A DNA stretch of 64,000 nt, from positions 62,001 through 126,000 of the forward strand of contig JBQTHE010000031.1 of assembly GCA_052390115.1 (NCBI GenBank), in the 5' to 3' direction. This DNA is from GCA-003244245 sp052390115 (lineage in GTDB: Bacteria; Actinomycetota; Actinomycetes; Mycobacteriales; Pseudonocardiaceae). Each line of letters starts with the position of its first letter. Within the stretch, counting starts at the first letter, position 1. This document shows, in pieces, positions 24,257 to 33,223 of the stretch. The position numbers and the translations under genes were made by a program. A model generated the notes under the pieces. It was given only the letters and a program-made list of their open reading frames with translations, had not been told where the DNA came from and ran no database searches.

Positions 24257-25491
24257 CGCATGCTCCGGCCGTTCGCGGACAACTGGTGCCACAGGGAGGA
24301 GAGTCGTCGGTAGCTGTCGCTCCACTGCGGAACCTGGCAGGGGGCGGCCGCGAGCTGGGCTCGGAGGTCCGCGCGAGTCCCCGGGTCCGACAGGCGCACC
24401 ACCTGTTCGACAAACCGCTGCGCGGTGTCACCGACCGCGAGGGATCGCCGCAGAGCGGCGGGGACGCCCTGCGCGCCGATGCTGGTGGTGACGATGGCGC
24501 ATCCGCGGCGGATGGCCTCGATCATCTTGACCTTGATGCCACCGCCCACCCGCAGGGGACACAGGACGATGTCGGCTGCGTCGAGCAGCGGTGCCACGTC
24601 TGCGTACGGCCCGGTGGCGATGACCCCGGGGCGGTCGGTGAGAGCGTGGGTCGTGGCGTCGAAGTTGGCGCCCGCGACCTCCAGTTCGATGCCGGGCACG
24701 GCGCGTCGAACCGTGGGCAGTACCTCGTCGAGCAGCCACCGCAGCGCGTCGCGATTCGGCTCGTAGCGATGGTTGGCGAAGAACAGCAGCCGAGTTGCGT
24801 CCGACCGTCGCAGGTTCCGATCGGGATCAACGCGGCGTGCGGGCACGTGGTCCCAGCCGTTGGGTACCACGACGGGCCGCAGGTCGGGCCGACGCTCGCG
24901 CACTGTGGCCGCGTCCTCGGCGGTCAGCGTGACCAGGCGCGCCGCCGCGCTCCAGGCCCGCTCCTCGCGCTGCCGCGCCCGGCGGACGTCCATGGCCGTC
25001 GGCCCGTCGGGCGTCACCGACCGGCGCTGCGCGAGGAGATCGGACTCCACGTTGTGCTCGACGAGCACGGCGCGGTCCAGCAGCGCGTCGGGAAGCAGGT
25101 CGAGCAGGTAGGAGCCCTCGACGTGCACGGCGTCGACACCACGGGTCGCCAGTTGCCCGATGGCTCCACGGGCGGGCACCGACTCCCGCTGCGGGACGCC
25201 GGACGTGTCACCCTCGTGCGGGAAGACCTGCATCATGAGCCCGTCGAGCATCGGCGCCGACGTCAGATCGCGGGCGATCACGTCCGCCTCGGCGACAACG
25301 ACTGCGTCGACATCCCACTCCGCCACCGCAGCGCGGAGCAGCTGCGCATCCCGGACGCGCCCGCCGGTGACGGCAGGCCATGCCAGGTCATGGCCCACGA
25401 AGAGAAGACGGGGCCGAGAAGGCGGGATGATCGACCCGGTGAACGACCCGTGCGACCGCAAACCCCTGTCCCCCCGGTTCTCCGCCGCCAC
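24253..25491 (-). CDS. GT4-family glycosyltransferase
   Basis: 412 residues if GTG at 25491 is used; an ATG at 25536 would overlap the divergent gene start at 25519. It has an N-terminal PRLLFVGHDLAWPAVTGGRV loop, EHNVESDLLAQRR, then the GT4 C-terminal half: LLFFANHRYEPNRDALRWLL, VATGPYADVAPLLDAADIVL, LRVGGGIKVKMIEAIRRG. The last run is typical of GT4 enzymes of exopolysaccharide and antibiotic clusters. First gene of the minus-strand glycan operon; a divergent promoter must lie near 25500. Confidence 0.82.
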   Translation of the reverse strand: MAAENRGDRGLRSHGSFTGSIIPPSRPRLLFVGHDLAWPAVTGGRVRDAQLLRAAVAEWDVDAVVVAEADVIARDLTSAPMLDGLMMQVFPHEGDTSGVPQRESVPARGAIGQLATRGVDAVHVEGSYLLDLLPDALLDRAVLVEHNVESDLLAQRRSVTPDGPTAMDVRRARQREERAWSAAARLVTLTAEDAATVRERRPDLRPVVVPNGWDHVPARRVDPDRNLRRSDATRLLFFANHRYEPNRDALRWLLDEVLPTVRRAVPGIELEVAGANFDATTHALTDRPGVIATGPYADVAPLLDAADIVLCPLRVGGGIKVKMIEAIRRGCAIVTTSIGAQGVPAALRRSLAVGDTAQRFVEQVVRLSDPGTRADLRAQLAAAPCQVPQWSDSYRRLSSLWHQLSANGRSMR

Positions 25492-25518
25492 CCCATCGAG
25501 TGACGAGGGCGATGCCCC

Positions 25519-26490
25519 ATGACTCAAGCACATCACGACGGGTCGATCAATGCTCGCGTTCGGTGGGCGACGGGGGAGGACGCCGAGCGGCAGGTCGCAC
25601 GTGGCGGCACGGCGGACGGGGTGTTCGTGTCGGCAGCGTGGGTATGGTCGGCGTGGCGGAACCTCGCCGAACTCGGTTGTCCGCTCCTGCTCATCGTCGA
25701 CCTCGGACCGGACATGTGGTGGCTCCCCCTGGCTGAGCGCCGAGGAGAACTACGCCTTGCCGGATCGCCTCTGGGCGACCGCCACGACCTGGCCGGGCCG
25801 GGTGGACCGGGGCGGGCAGGCGCGGCGGCGGCCATGCTGCACGCCCTCACGGAGCGCACGGGCGGGGTCGAGCTGCACGCGCTCGCATCGGCCGGCGCCC
25901 TTGCCGACGCGCTGCGCGGGCACGGCGGGTGGGCCGTCGAGCCCGAATCCTCGCCGCTGATCCCGACCACAGCGGCTCCGTCGCCGGGTGCACGGCGACG
26001 GATGCGGCGCCTCGAACGGCTCGGCCCGACCCGGGTCGAGATCCAGGGGTATCCGCGTCTCGATGAGGACGGCGTACGCGCCTTCGCCGATGCTCGCCGT
26101 GAGGTGTGGCGCGCGCACGGTCGCGGGTCCCCGACGGTCGAACTGCTGCCCGGCTTCGGCGCCTTCCTCCGCGACTCCGTCACAGGCCTCGCCCGCGCGG
26201 AGTTCGCGAGGTTGTGGCAGTTGCACGTCGGCGAGGTCGTCGTGGCACAGGACCTGCACCTCGGCCCGCCGGCGGCGCCCCTGCTCTACATGCGCGCCTA
26301 CGACCCGGCCTGGGCCGCGCTCAGCCCGGGCCGGGTCCTGCTGGAACAGACCCTGCACCTCCTGCACCGGCAGGATGTGGCGGTGCTGGACTCCGGTCGG
26401 GGCGACGAGCCCTACAAGCTGGCACTCGGCGGCGATACATCGACCGTGTCCAACGCAGCGCTCCGCCGCTCGCTCCAGATCCGACGGTGA
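25519..26490 (+). CDS. CelD/FemAB-like GNAT acyltransferase
   Basis: 323 residues. The C-terminal part RVLLEQTLHLLHRQDVAVL followed by DSGRGDEPYKLALG is the signature of the BcsL/CelD acetyltransferase_6 family, which is found in polysaccharide clusters. The central region carries a basic helix (ARRRMRRLERLG). Soluble; acyl donor and acceptor unknown. It starts divergently from the glycosyltransferase at 25491. Its last 79 bases overlap the 3' end of the opposite-strand GT2 gene, a tight convergent arrangement. Confidence 0.75.
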   Translation: MTQAHHDGSINARVRWATGEDAERQVARGGTADGVFVSAAWVWSAWRNLAELGCPLLLIVDLGPDMWWLPLAERRGELRLAGSPLGDRHDLAGPGGPGRAGAAAAMLHALTERTGGVELHALASAGALADALRGHGGWAVEPESSPLIPTTAAPSPGARRRMRRLERLGPTRVEIQGYPRLDEDGVRAFADARREVWRAHGRGSPTVELLPGFGAFLRDSVTGLARAEFARLWQLHVGEVVVAQDLHLGPPAAPLLYMRAYDPAWAALSPGRVLLEQTLHLLHRQDVAVLDSGRGDEPYKLALGGDTSTVSNAALRRSLQIRR

Positions 26491-27365
26491 GCGCGGACCA
26501 GTCCGCGCGCGTAGCCGACCAGGGGCCGACCTCGACCGGTGCGAACGAAGCGTGCGACCAACAGGACGAGCTGGCCGAGGTTGGCGTACGCCCAGGCCGT
26601 GGCACCCACCGCGCCGCGCGCCCGGTGCCGCCAGCGGTAGTACGCCAGCGTCTCGCCGAACCGGAGGCCCTGGGTGTACTCGTCCGGCGGCATCGTCGAG
26701 GGCACCACCATCGCCCGCGACCGCGCGTCCGGGACCTGGAACAGGTGACCGTGCCTGCCCATGCGGGCGGCCGCGTCCAGGTCGCCGCCGGACACGTGCC
26801 CGGTGAACGTCTCGTCGAACAGCTCTCCGAGGAACGTGGTGCGTTCGTAGGCGACGCAACAGCCGTGCAGGAAGCGCGCCGGCACCAGTGGGTCCGGGTC
26901 GTAGACCGACAGCACGTGCCCTGACGCGCGCAGTCGGGACGAGCGGGCGCGGTAGGCGGTACAGCCCAGCCCGAGCAACAGGTAGGCGAGATTGCGCGCG
27001 CCGGTGTGCCGTGGATCGTTGTCGATCACTCCAGCCATCCCCGCGACCGGTGGCGGGGCTGCCCGCCACGCGGACAACAACCGCTCGGCGAAGTCGTCGG
27101 CGAGGACGTTGTCGTCATCGACGAACAGCACGAGATCGCTGCGCACGGCCCGCGCTCCGGCGTTGCGCTGCCCGTTGCTCGACCGGGGTGCGTGAAGCAG
27201 GCGCACCCCGCCTGGCAGGGCCGGTGCAGGTAGTAGTTCGTCCGGCGCCACGACGATCACCTCGTCCGCGGCGACCGTCTGCCGCAGGCAGGCCTCGACG
27301 GCGCCGTTCAAGGTGGGACGGGTCAGTGTGGTGGGGATCACGACGGCGTAGCTGGGCGTGGTCAC
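26412..27365 (-). CDS. GT2-family glycosyltransferase
   Basis: 317 residues from GTG at 27365 (TTPSYAVVIPTTLTRPTLNG); GTG/ATG eight codons upstream is an alternative. GT-A fold: VVIPTT start, SSNGQRNAGARAVRSDLVLF, and the metal-binding DDD of FVDDDNVL (about 83-90), then FDETFTGHVSGGDLDAAARM as the acceptor-side acidic motif. Two hydrophobic stretches near the C-terminus may attach it to the membrane. It overlaps the CelD-like gene tail to tail and diverges from the aldo/keto reductase. Confidence 0.85.
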   Translation of the reverse strand: MTTPSYAVVIPTTLTRPTLNGAVEACLRQTVAADEVIVVAPDELLPAPALPGGVRLLHAPRSSNGQRNAGARAVRSDLVLFVDDDNVLADDFAERLLSAWRAAPPPVAGMAGVIDNDPRHTGARNLAYLLLGLGCTAYRARSSRLRASGHVLSVYDPDPLVPARFLHGCCVAYERTTFLGELFDETFTGHVSGGDLDAAARMGRHGHLFQVPDARSRAMVVPSTMPPDEYTQGLRFGETLAYYRWRHRARGAVGATAWAYANLGQLVLLVARFVRTGRGRPLVGYARGLVRAHRRIWSERRSAALDTVDVSPPSASL

Positions 27366-27409
27366 GCCGCGCGATCGTACGGTTCCCACCGTCGCAAGGA
27401 AGGCCGTTG

Positions 27410-28326
27410 ATGAGATCTCCGTGGTCCGAGCCGCAGGGCAACCGCATCGTGCTGGGAGGGCGGTTCGGCGAGGAACCGGAACGCGACACCCACCGGCGCC
27501 TGGACGTGTTCGTCGAGACGGGCGGGCGTCTTGTCGACACGGCGCACAGCTACGCCGGGGGCGAGGCCGAGCGAGTGCTGGGCCGGTGGCTGCGCACCCG
27601 AGGCCGGGACCGTCTCGTCCTGGTCGACAAGGTCTGCCACCCGCGGGACGGCCGCCCTGATGCGCGGCCGGCGACCATCGAAGCCGAGATCAGCGAGTCG
27701 CTGCGAAGGCTGCGCGCCGAGCACCTCGACGTCGTCCTGCTGCACCGCGACGACCCTGTCGTACCGGTCGACGACATCGCCGCCGCACTCGTGGAGGAGG
27801 TCGAGCGCGGCCGTGTGAGGTGGATCGGCGTGTCGAACTGGCCCTTCCACCGCCTGCATCGCCTCCTCGACGTGCTCGACGACTCCGGCGACGTGCCCAT
27901 CGCCAGCTACCAGCGCAGTCTCGCCGTACCGGCTCGCGAGATCTGGCCGGGCGCACTCACCATCCCCGACCCGTGGGCCGCCGCCCTGCACCGGAAGGGA
28001 GTCCCGCTGCTGGCCTGGGCCGCGCAGGCCCGCGGATGGTTCGCCTTTCACGACGACCCGAGCAACGGCGCACCGTTCGACACGGCCACAACATCGAGAT
28101 CCGCCGTGTTGCCGCCGAGATCGCCCGCGCGCACGGCGTCCGGCCGACGGTCGTCGCCCTGAGCTGGTTGTTGCGGCAGTCCCTGACGTGGCCGATCGTC
28201 GGTCCGCAGACCCTCGCCGAACTCTCCGAGTGCCTCGACGCGACCGGCCTGTTCCTGGCCGAGGAGGACGTGGCCGCGTTGGACACCGCGCGGCGGCGGG
28301 ACGAGGTCCAGCGATCACGGCGATGA
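27410..28326 (+). pseudogene. Aldo/keto reductase (single-base frameshift)
   Basis: Starts MRSPWSEPQGNRIVLGGRFG with AAGGAAGG upstream. Shows the AKR elements LVDTAHSYAGGEAERVLGRW (Asp and Tyr of the tetrad), VLVDKVCHP (Lys) and LDVVLLHRDDP (His). Near 28083 the phase changes: GAPFDTA must be followed by HNIEIRRVAAEIARAHGVRP, which is read one base out. One missing C would restore about 305 codons ending QRSRR. The rest of the gene is well preserved, so the lesion is recent or a sequencing error. Confidence 0.82.
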
Positions 28327-29426
28327 GCAGGGCGGAAATCGCCGCCGCGTACAGTGGCCCGGTGCGCTACTACGTCCAGTTCACCGCCGGGACCGGCACG
28401 TTGATGCTCGACGCGCTCGACACCCAACTGCCGGAACTGCGCGTCCGCTACGCCGACGACAGCGCCATGGTGCTGGAGACCAGCGCCGCGCCGACGAAGG
28501 TCGCGGGAGTGCCGTTCCTCAAGAACGCGTTCGCCGTCATCGCCGAGACGGGACGGGGCGACCTGGACCGAGGCGTCACGCAGCTCGCCAAGGTCGCCGA
28601 GAAGCGACCCTTCCCGAAGCTGCCCGGCCCCGGTGGCCGCTTCCGCATCATGGTGCACGTCGACGGCTCTCTTGCCCCGGTGGGCCCGAAGGCCAAGTCC
28701 GCGATCGAGCGAACCATCGGCCTGCGCACAGGTAGCCGTGTCGAGCCCCGCGGCCAGTGCCAGGAGTACTGGGTCGTCGGGCGGCAGGGCATGAAGGAGT
28801 ACCTCCTCGGCGCCAGGCTGCCGAAGCCGCAGAAGCCGGCCAAGGCCAAGGGCGCCATCTCCCACGAGCTCTCGGCCATGCTTGTCGCCGCATCCCGGCC
28901 GACCCCGCAGGACATCTTCCTCGACCCCTTCGCCGGGACGGGTTCGTTCCCCCTGGCGCGTTTGGAACTACCGGTCCGGCAGGTTCTCTACTCCGACCTC
29001 GACCTCATCCGGCTCCGTCGCGAGCTACCGCGCCAGCTCACCGACGGCAAGCGCGTCCGGCTGCTCGACGAGGACGGTCGTACGCTGCCCAGCATCGCCG
29101 ACGGCTCGATCGACGTGATCGTCACCGATCCGCCGTGGGGCGAGCACGAGGAGCTGGACCAGCCCTTCCCCGAGTTCGCCCCAGCCATCGGGGCCTCTTT
29201 CGCACGCGTGCTGCACCCGGGCCGCGGGCGGTACGTGCTGCTGATCAACCGGCGCAACGCCGCGACCATGAGCAAGGGGCTCGCCGAAGCCGGGTTGGCG
29301 CCGGACGACGAGCACGAGGTGCTCGTCAACGGCCACCCCGCGACCGTCCTGACCGGCTGCCGTCCACGGCCGCAGGCCGACTCGCACACGGTGAAGACCG
29401 CCGTCGCTACGGACGGCATTCGCTGA
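28323..29426 (+). CDS. SAM-dependent RNA/DNA methyltransferase, Trm14/RlmKL-like
   Basis: 367 residues from ATG at 28323, overlapping the previous stop. Residues about 10-110 resemble a THUMP-like RNA-binding region. The C-terminal catalytic domain has motif I DPFAGTGSFPLARL and the N6/N2-type motif IV TDPPWGEHEE. This order is that of tRNA or rRNA guanine-N2 methyltransferases. Its place inside a glycan cluster is odd, and it may be a passenger. Target unknown. Confidence 0.75.
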   Translation: MSRAEIAAAYSGPVRYYVQFTAGTGTLMLDALDTQLPELRVRYADDSAMVLETSAAPTKVAGVPFLKNAFAVIAETGRGDLDRGVTQLAKVAEKRPFPKLPGPGGRFRIMVHVDGSLAPVGPKAKSAIERTIGLRTGSRVEPRGQCQEYWVVGRQGMKEYLLGARLPKPQKPAKAKGAISHELSAMLVAASRPTPQDIFLDPFAGTGSFPLARLELPVRQVLYSDLDLIRLRRELPRQLTDGKRVRLLDEDGRTLPSIADGSIDVIVTDPPWGEHEELDQPFPEFAPAIGASFARVLHPGRGRYVLLINRRNAATMSKGLAEAGLAPDDEHEVLVNGHPATVLTGCRPRPQADSHTVKTAVATDGIR

Positions 29427-30214
29427 TCCCGAACGCACAGGCGCAGCGGATCCTCGCCGTCTCGCCGCACCTCGACGACGCCGTCCTGTCCGTCGGAGGC
29501 ATTCTTGCCCAGTTCGCCGCCGCAGGCGCGCACGTCACGGTGGCAACGTTGTTCACCGCGCCGTCGCCCAAGCCCGTTCCCGCTGGCGCCCAGGCGTTTC
29601 ACCGCCAGTGTGGCCTCGACGACGACGCCATGCTCGATCGCCAGATCGAGGACGTCGCTGCGTGCACTGCCATTGGCGCCCAGCACCGGCACCTCGGGCT
29701 TCTCGAAGCGCTCTATCGGGTCGATGGCGACGGCGCTCCCCGACACCTCGACGGCAGGGCGATCTTCCAGGCCGACCCGGCGGAGGACCCCGACGTGGTG
29801 GACCAGGTGCAGATACGGATCAGCGCTCTGCTCGACGAGCTGAGTCCTGATCTCGTTGTCGGACCGCTCGGTATCGGCAACCACCTCGACCACCTGGTCG
29901 CCCGCCGCGCGCTGGAGCGGTGCGGCATCGAGCCTGGACATGTGTGCTGGTTCGAGGATGTTCCCTACGCGATGTATGAGGAGAAGCGTGGTCGGGACAT
30001 CCGTGATGAATGGCGGCTGCGTCCGGAAGTGCGCCACATCGGGGACGAGTCGTGGGAAGCAAAGATTGCCGGAATCGCCTGCTACACATCTCAGCATCCC
30101 GTTCTGTGGCGCGCCACGTCGACCTGGCAGACCCAGCTACGCGACTACGCCCTTGCCGTCGGCGGTGGAGAACCGGCCGAGCGGCTGTGGCACGCAGGCG
30201 GCCAGCGGAACTGA
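29423..30214 (+). CDS. PIG-L family N-deacetylase
   Basis: 263 residues. The zinc motif is SPHLDDAVLSVGG (PHxDD) near the N-terminus, and the later histidine pair is GIGNHLDHLVARRAL. Family members remove N-acetyl groups from GlcNAc-type sugars, as in mycothiol or glycan synthesis. There is no ATG or GTG before the motif in this frame; the only fitting start is CTG at 29423, overlapping the previous stop (CTGA). Either CTG is used or the true start was lost. Last gene of this run. Confidence 0.8.
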   Translation: MIPNAQAQRILAVSPHLDDAVLSVGGILAQFAAAGAHVTVATLFTAPSPKPVPAGAQAFHRQCGLDDDAMLDRQIEDVAACTAIGAQHRHLGLLEALYRVDGDGAPRHLDGRAIFQADPAEDPDVVDQVQIRISALLDELSPDLVVGPLGIGNHLDHLVARRALERCGIEPGHVCWFEDVPYAMYEEKRGRDIRDEWRLRPEVRHIGDESWEAKIAGIACYTSQHPVLWRATSTWQTQLRDYALAVGGGEPAERLWHAGGQRN

Positions 30215-30964
30215 ACTGGGGGGGTCGGTGTACTCGTCGCCGGTCCGGGCTTGCTCGTCGATTTCGGCCAGTTGGGCCGCGAAGACGTGCTCGACCGAGG
30301 TTCCGGTGTCGGAGGTTGAGCTGATCACCAGTACCTGCACGGCACTCGACACGGTCGCGCCCGCGGGACGAGAAGATCGTATTCTTCTTCGACGGCGGAA
30401 TAATGACCGACGCCGAGATCGCGATGATCCACATCAGCGATCCCGAGATCGCGACCTTCCGCTTCGCCCACGTCGACGCCGCCCGCGCCATGATGCGCGA
30501 CCACATCACGCGACGACTCACCGCCGCGATCCACGCGGTGGCCGGCGGGCACCTCGACTATGCCGAGCGCGGCACTCCGTAGCGCGTCCGCGCGAGCGAC
30601 GCCGCCGAGCATCGGTGATCGACCAGCCGCGGGCTCGAGCCGGTCAGCGGCGAGCGGCGCGGCCACGAAGGCGCGACTCCATGATCCTTACTACTCAAAG
30701 TAGTTGCAGTTGGGGGTTCCACTCAGGGATCAAACCGGGGTTCAAACCAGGGATCCGGCTTGGGTTGATCCTCCTGGCAGCGGCGTTACCGCTGGCGGCC
30801 GGGCCCGACCCGGGATCACCTGGTGTACCAGACTCGCTTGGCAAACAGCGTGGTGAGTGTTCCGTCGGCGGGCTTGCGCAGCTGTCCGTGATCGTCCTTG
30901 CGTCCCAGGGCCGTGCCCGCGGTGCCGGGGTCCTCCCCGACCCCAGGGCCCCGGCATTGTTGAT
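30215..30964. other. Gene graveyard between the glycan cluster and ISAs1 remnant
   Basis: Apart from the NUDIX scrap at 30354-30582 there is no supported gene. A 71-codon opposite-strand frame at 30137-30352 overlaps the PIG-L end and looks incidental. At 30710-30780 short GGATCAAACC/GGTTGATCC-like repeats occur, without a recognisable role. Confidence 0.5.
30354..30582 (+). pseudogene. NUDIX hydrolase C-terminal fragment
   Basis: Reads RPRDEKIVFFFDGGIMTDAE and then ends AAIHAVAGGHLDYAERGTP. The 'VFxFDGGxL' and terminal 'tayLE-G' pattern is the typical end of actinobacterial NUDIX proteins; the Nudix box itself is absent. An internal ATG at 30403 would give 59 residues, but a functional product is unlikely. 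Confidence 0.55.
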
Positions 30965-31234
30965 GTTGCAGTATGTGAGCAGGTCAGCGGCTCGCAGCGG
31001 GTGTCGGGCGGTGTCGCGACAGGCGGCGGCGATGTTGGGTGCGCCGGCGAGTCGGTGACGGCTGGTCGCGAGGTTGCGCAGCACGGCCATCACGGCCGGG
31101 CCGGTACCGGTGCGGATCTGGGACAGGTCCTCGGCGAAGGTCACGTCGCGGACCCAGTGCAACCTGTTCTCCACGTGCCAGTGCCCGCGGATGATCTCGG
31201 CGAGTCGGTCGGCGCGGACGTCGGCGGCGCACGA
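30965..31234 (-). mobile_element. ISAs1-family transposase C-terminal remnant
   Basis: About 90 codons: RADRLAEIIRGHWHVENRLH followed by WVRDVTFAEDLSQIRTGTGP and VMAVLRNLA. This is the conserved C-terminal end of ISAs1 (H-repeat-type) transposases. The catalytic N-terminal two thirds are missing, and I see no terminal inverted repeats, so it is inactive. Confidence 0.8.
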
Positions 31235-31374
31235 TCAGCGCCGCGAGCGCGGCGTGGGGGCGCCGGCTACAGCGCGTCCCGGGAGGGGGCAAACAGCGCG
31301 GTGCTCGCACCGGCGCTGAGCTGCGTCGGTGCGTGCCCGGGTGCGTGTGCGGTGCGTCCGCGGTGACTGTGCGA

Positions 31375-32396
31375 TCAGCTCGCGGTACCTGTCCCCGCGG
31401 TACTGGTCGCCGCTGTGCCGGTCGCTGTGGGGTCGGTCGGAGGGGTGTCTGCTGGCCCGGTGCTGGCGGTGCCGTCCCAGAGGAACCGTTCGGAGCTGTG
31501 GTCGCCGTAGCGGGCGGGCATGGCCAGGGTCAGGTGGGGGAAGGCGCGGCGGATCAGGGCGCGATGGGCGGAGACGTCGCTGTGCGCCAGGGCCTCCTCC
31601 CAGGCGGTGACCGCGTCGGCGGTAGCGGCGCCGAGGGTGTCGGGCTCGCTCGCCGACGATCTCCTGGTTGTGGATCAGGAGCCCGGCCAGGGCGGGGCGG
31701 CACAGGGAGCGGACGAACACCCCGCGCCGCCACACGACACCCGACACCGGCAACGCCGCGCGTTCCCCGGCCGCAACGCGGGTGTTGAGGTCGCGGATCA
31801 CCGATGACACCGACTCCCCGCCGAACAGCCGCTCGTAGCAGTCGACGACGACGGCGCGTTCGGCGGCGACGCGGTCGTCGGGGGTGCGTTCGCGTGGGTC
31901 CCCGATCTCCCAGCCGGGCGGGGCGGGTTCGTTGCCCGGCATCGCATAGGGGCGGCCGCCGCCGTGGTGGCGGCCCTTGCGGGCGCGGCGGACCTTGCCC
32001 CGCTTTACCCGCTCGCTGATCTTGTCCGACTCCCCGGCGGCGGCGACCATGGCCTCCCGGAAGTGGCGGCGCCCGTCCGCGGTGGTCAGGTCGTACTCCC
32101 CGGCCAGCGCCCACACCCGCAACCCTCGCGCGTCCAGCTCGACCAGCCGCTCGCCCTCGCCGATCTTGCGGGAGAACCGGGTCAGGTCGTACACCATCAC
32201 CCCGTCGCTGGCACCGGTCTCCAGCCGGGCCATGAGCTGGTTCCACTCCGGGCGCACGACCTTCGGGTTCCACGCCGAGAGCGAGTTGTCCTTGAACACC
32301 TCCCCGACCCGCCCGCCGCGGGTGACGATCTTGTCGGTGCACAGCTCGATCTGGTCATCGACGTTGATCTCGTCGCCGTTGACCCCGCAAGAACAT
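31375..32396 (-). pseudogene. Large serine recombinase, truncated and frameshifted
   Basis: Recombinase sequence: VMVYDLTRFSRKIGEGERLV (part of the catalytic domain), then a recombinase domain with GKVRRARKGRHHGGGRPYAM and VSGVVWRRGVFVRSLCRPAL. The N-terminal segment with the catalytic serine is missing: at 32396 the frame runs into the SagB gene end. Near 31655 a one-base shift follows HNQEIVGER; beyond it the phase continues EPDTLGAATADAVTAWEEAL to the stop at 31375. A dead integrase of a former phage or integrative element at the edge of the RiPP cluster. Confidence 0.82.
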
Positions 32397-32416
32397 GCTC
32401 GACCGTGACCCTCCGC

Positions 32417-33223
32417 TCAAGATCCGGTCTGACCGGATACGGAGGTGGCGGTACGTGACGGTTCACCCACGGCGACGACGAGCGTGACCACTTCATCAGT
32501 GACTGAGACATCGACAAGGTCAGCGGTCTCGCGGTCGTAGAAGCCGACGGCCAGGCAGGTCGCAAGCCCGAGCGCGGTGGCGACGAGGTGCAGGTTCTGG
32601 GCGACAACTCCAGTGTCGATGTGGATCGTGCGGTAGTGGCGTGCTCCGTACTTCCACAGGGTCCGATCCAGGCTGCAGGTCAGGATGAGAACCACGGGCG
32701 CCGCTCGGAGTTCGGGCTGGATCACCGCCCGATCCAGCAACGGTTCGAGGTCGCGATCGTGGACGCGACGGAGGTCGTTGAAGTGGGGGTGGAAGTAGTA
32801 CACGGCGGCGGGCAGCTCGGTGACATTGCGAGCGGCGACGTAGATGTTGACCGCTTGGAGCCCGCCGGAAGACGGAGCGATGTTGAGCGGATACCTCCGG
32901 TACCCGTAGGCGTGGATCGATCGTCCGGATCCGCCGTAGCTCAGTCGCAGCAGCGCGCCCAGCCGGGAGAGGCGCAACGGGAAGGCCGCGAACGTGCGGT
33001 GTGAACGTCGCTGACGGAGGGCGTCGGTCAAGGTCGCCGGCGGGTCCGGTAGGAGTGGCAGCGGTATCCGGGGTGTCTGGGACCAGGCGTGCTGGGGAAA
33101 GGGGAGCAGCCGTTCGGGGGGTGTTTCGGTCGGGGTGGCCAGGTGGCTGCTGTCGTTGGACAGTAGGTGGTGGATCCCGGCGACGAGCTCGCGGTCAGAA
33201 CGGGCGCCGCGGTCGGCCGTCAC
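32417..33223 (-). CDS. SagB-type FMN dehydrogenase (azoline oxidase) of the RiPP cluster
   Basis: 268 residues, nitroreductase fold. FMN-contacting RQRRSHRTF near residue 70, then GYRRYPLNIAPSSGGLQAVN and the C-terminal ATALGLATCLAVGFYD. This is the SagB/ThcOx form that oxidises thiazolines or oxazolines, made by YcaO, to aromatic azoles. It is the last gene of a minus-strand operon coupled by a 4-base overlap to the NHL gene. With two YcaO proteins in the divergent operon it marks this as an azole-type (TOMM) locus. Confidence 0.88.
   Translation of the reverse strand: MTADRGARSDRELVAGIHHLLSNDSSHLATPTETPPERLLPFPQHAWSQTPRIPLPLLPDPPATLTDALRQRRSHRTFAAFPLRLSRLGALLRLSYGGSGRSIHAYGYRRYPLNIAPSSGGLQAVNIYVAARNVTELPAAVYYFHPHFNDLRRVHDRDLEPLLDRAVIQPELRAAPVVLILTCSLDRTLWKYGARHYRTIHIDTGVVAQNLHLVATALGLATCLAVGFYDRETADLVDVSVTDEVVTLVVAVGEPSRTATSVSGQTGS

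Noticed and set aside
30137..30352. 71-codon minus-strand frame overlapping the PIG-L end
   Set aside because: No ribosome site, no family match, and half of it is antisense to a real gene.
30720..30770. tRNA-like GGGTTCAAACC in a possible T-loop
   Set aside because: The flanking bases do not form a T-stem, and no acceptor or anticodon arm can be drawn.
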